Assembly (NCBI GenBank): GCA_019217005.1 | Contig: JAHBNG010000062.1 | Location: forward strand, 16,485 to 80,484 | Reading direction: 5' to 3' | DNA: 64,000 nucleotides | DNA from: Chloroflexi bacterium TSY | GTDB taxonomy: Bacteria; Chloroflexota; Anaerolineae; Caldilineales; Caldilineaceae | Part shown: positions 63,968 to 64,000 of the stretch, piece by piece | How positions within the stretch are numbered: the stretch's first letter is position 1 | How the letters are laid out: every line of letters starts with the position of its first letter | Made by a program: the position numbers and the translations under genes | Notes under the pieces: generated by a model | The model's database searches: none | Seen by the model: only the letters and a program-made list of their open reading frames with translations | Told to the model about the DNA's origin: nothing

Positions 63968-64000
63968 AGCAATCTTTCCTTTTATCTTGCATTTATCAAC

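Larger units (their letters stand above)
49985..64000. mobile_element. Integrated mobile element (partial, right end outside window)
   Basis: Starts within the comM P-loop coding region (junction about 49975-49992) with a large serine recombinase gene reading toward the junction, as usual for such integrases. Beyond it lie small regulators, a replication-relaxation protein, a HerA/VirD4-like ATPase, membrane proteins and a ubiquitin-like conjugation-type gene set. Nearly all genes read leftward. No VirB4-type ATPase or typical relaxase is in view; they may lie past 64000. It looks like an integrative conjugative or mobilisable element. Confidence 0.85.

Noticed and set aside
1..64000. tRNA, rRNA or tmRNA genes
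   Set aside because: No cloverleaf with a consensus T-loop and no rRNA signature was recognised by eye on either strand; a dedicated search was not possible.

Overview
The window is bacterial DNA of intermediate GC with typical operon structure. No rRNA or tRNA gene was recognised, so taxonomy is an inference from gene content. Long-form HPF, ComEC and ComF, a C4 zinc-ribbon coiled-coil protein, a Flp-type pilin, sulfatase, PhyH dioxygenase and glycoside-hydrolase-like genes, LutABC beside TRAP permeases, and a mobile element carrying a replication-relaxation protein and an E1/JAB/ubiquitin-like set together suggest Chloroflexota (Anaerolineae or Caldilineae-like). Confidence in that is moderate.

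Layout. 0.6-5.4 kb: catabolic genes on the minus strand (sulfatase, cupin dioxygenase, glycoside-hydrolase-like protein, a DUF72 gene broken by a 104-bp MITE). 5.8-7.1 kb: first of three copies of an ISAzo13-like insertion sequence. 7.2-19 kb: ammonium transporter with the tail of a lost tandem paralogue, Ser/Thr kinase, prolyl oligopeptidase, a minus-strand group (alpha/beta hydrolase, epimerase, histidine phosphatase, GNAT), a dynamin-like GTPase, an isochorismatase-family hydrolase and HPF. 19-27.5 kb: comF, second IS copy, Flp pilin, a LuxR-type regulator split by an in-frame TGA, zinc-ribbon protein, SDR and comEC. 28-33 kb: lutABC followed by TRAP dctQ-dctM, read here as an L-lactate uptake and oxidation operon. 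33.5-42.5 kb: DapA-family aldolase, an AAA ATPase/PD-(D/E)XK protein frameshifted at a G7 tract, ABC exporter, PhyH plus GNAT, pentapeptide-repeat protein, BatA-like VWA protein. 42.5-45.6 kb: a mosaic of three damaged insertion sequences. 45.7-49.1 kb: class IV aminotransferase and a secreted lamin-tail/phospholipase D protein.

49.98 kb to the window end is an integrated mobile element inserted in the P-loop coding region of comM/yifB. Its large serine recombinase is inactivated twice, by an A-tract frameshift and by the third ISAzo13-like copy. The element carries small regulators, a replication-relaxation protein, a HerA/VirD4-type ATPase, two multi-TM proteins, and a leftward set that resembles a ubiquitin-like conjugation system: a small beta-grasp-like protein, a membrane-anchored protein with an E2-like cysteine context, a JAB/JAMM peptidase, a ThiF/E1-like enzyme and an unknown membrane protein. 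Two copies of a structured ~100-bp leader sit directly before the anchored protein gene and the JAB gene. This set is the most interesting content of the window. The far end of the element and the 5' half of comM lie outside it.

The chromosomal part is rich in dispersed palindromic repeats: family A (~80 bp, four copies), family B (TTGGTT-rich, three copies plus a fragment), family C (CAGTAGA-ended or GCGTTCTCTAA hairpins), an IS427-type MITE, and a 104-bp MITE present twice with identical sequence whose ends match a resident IS.
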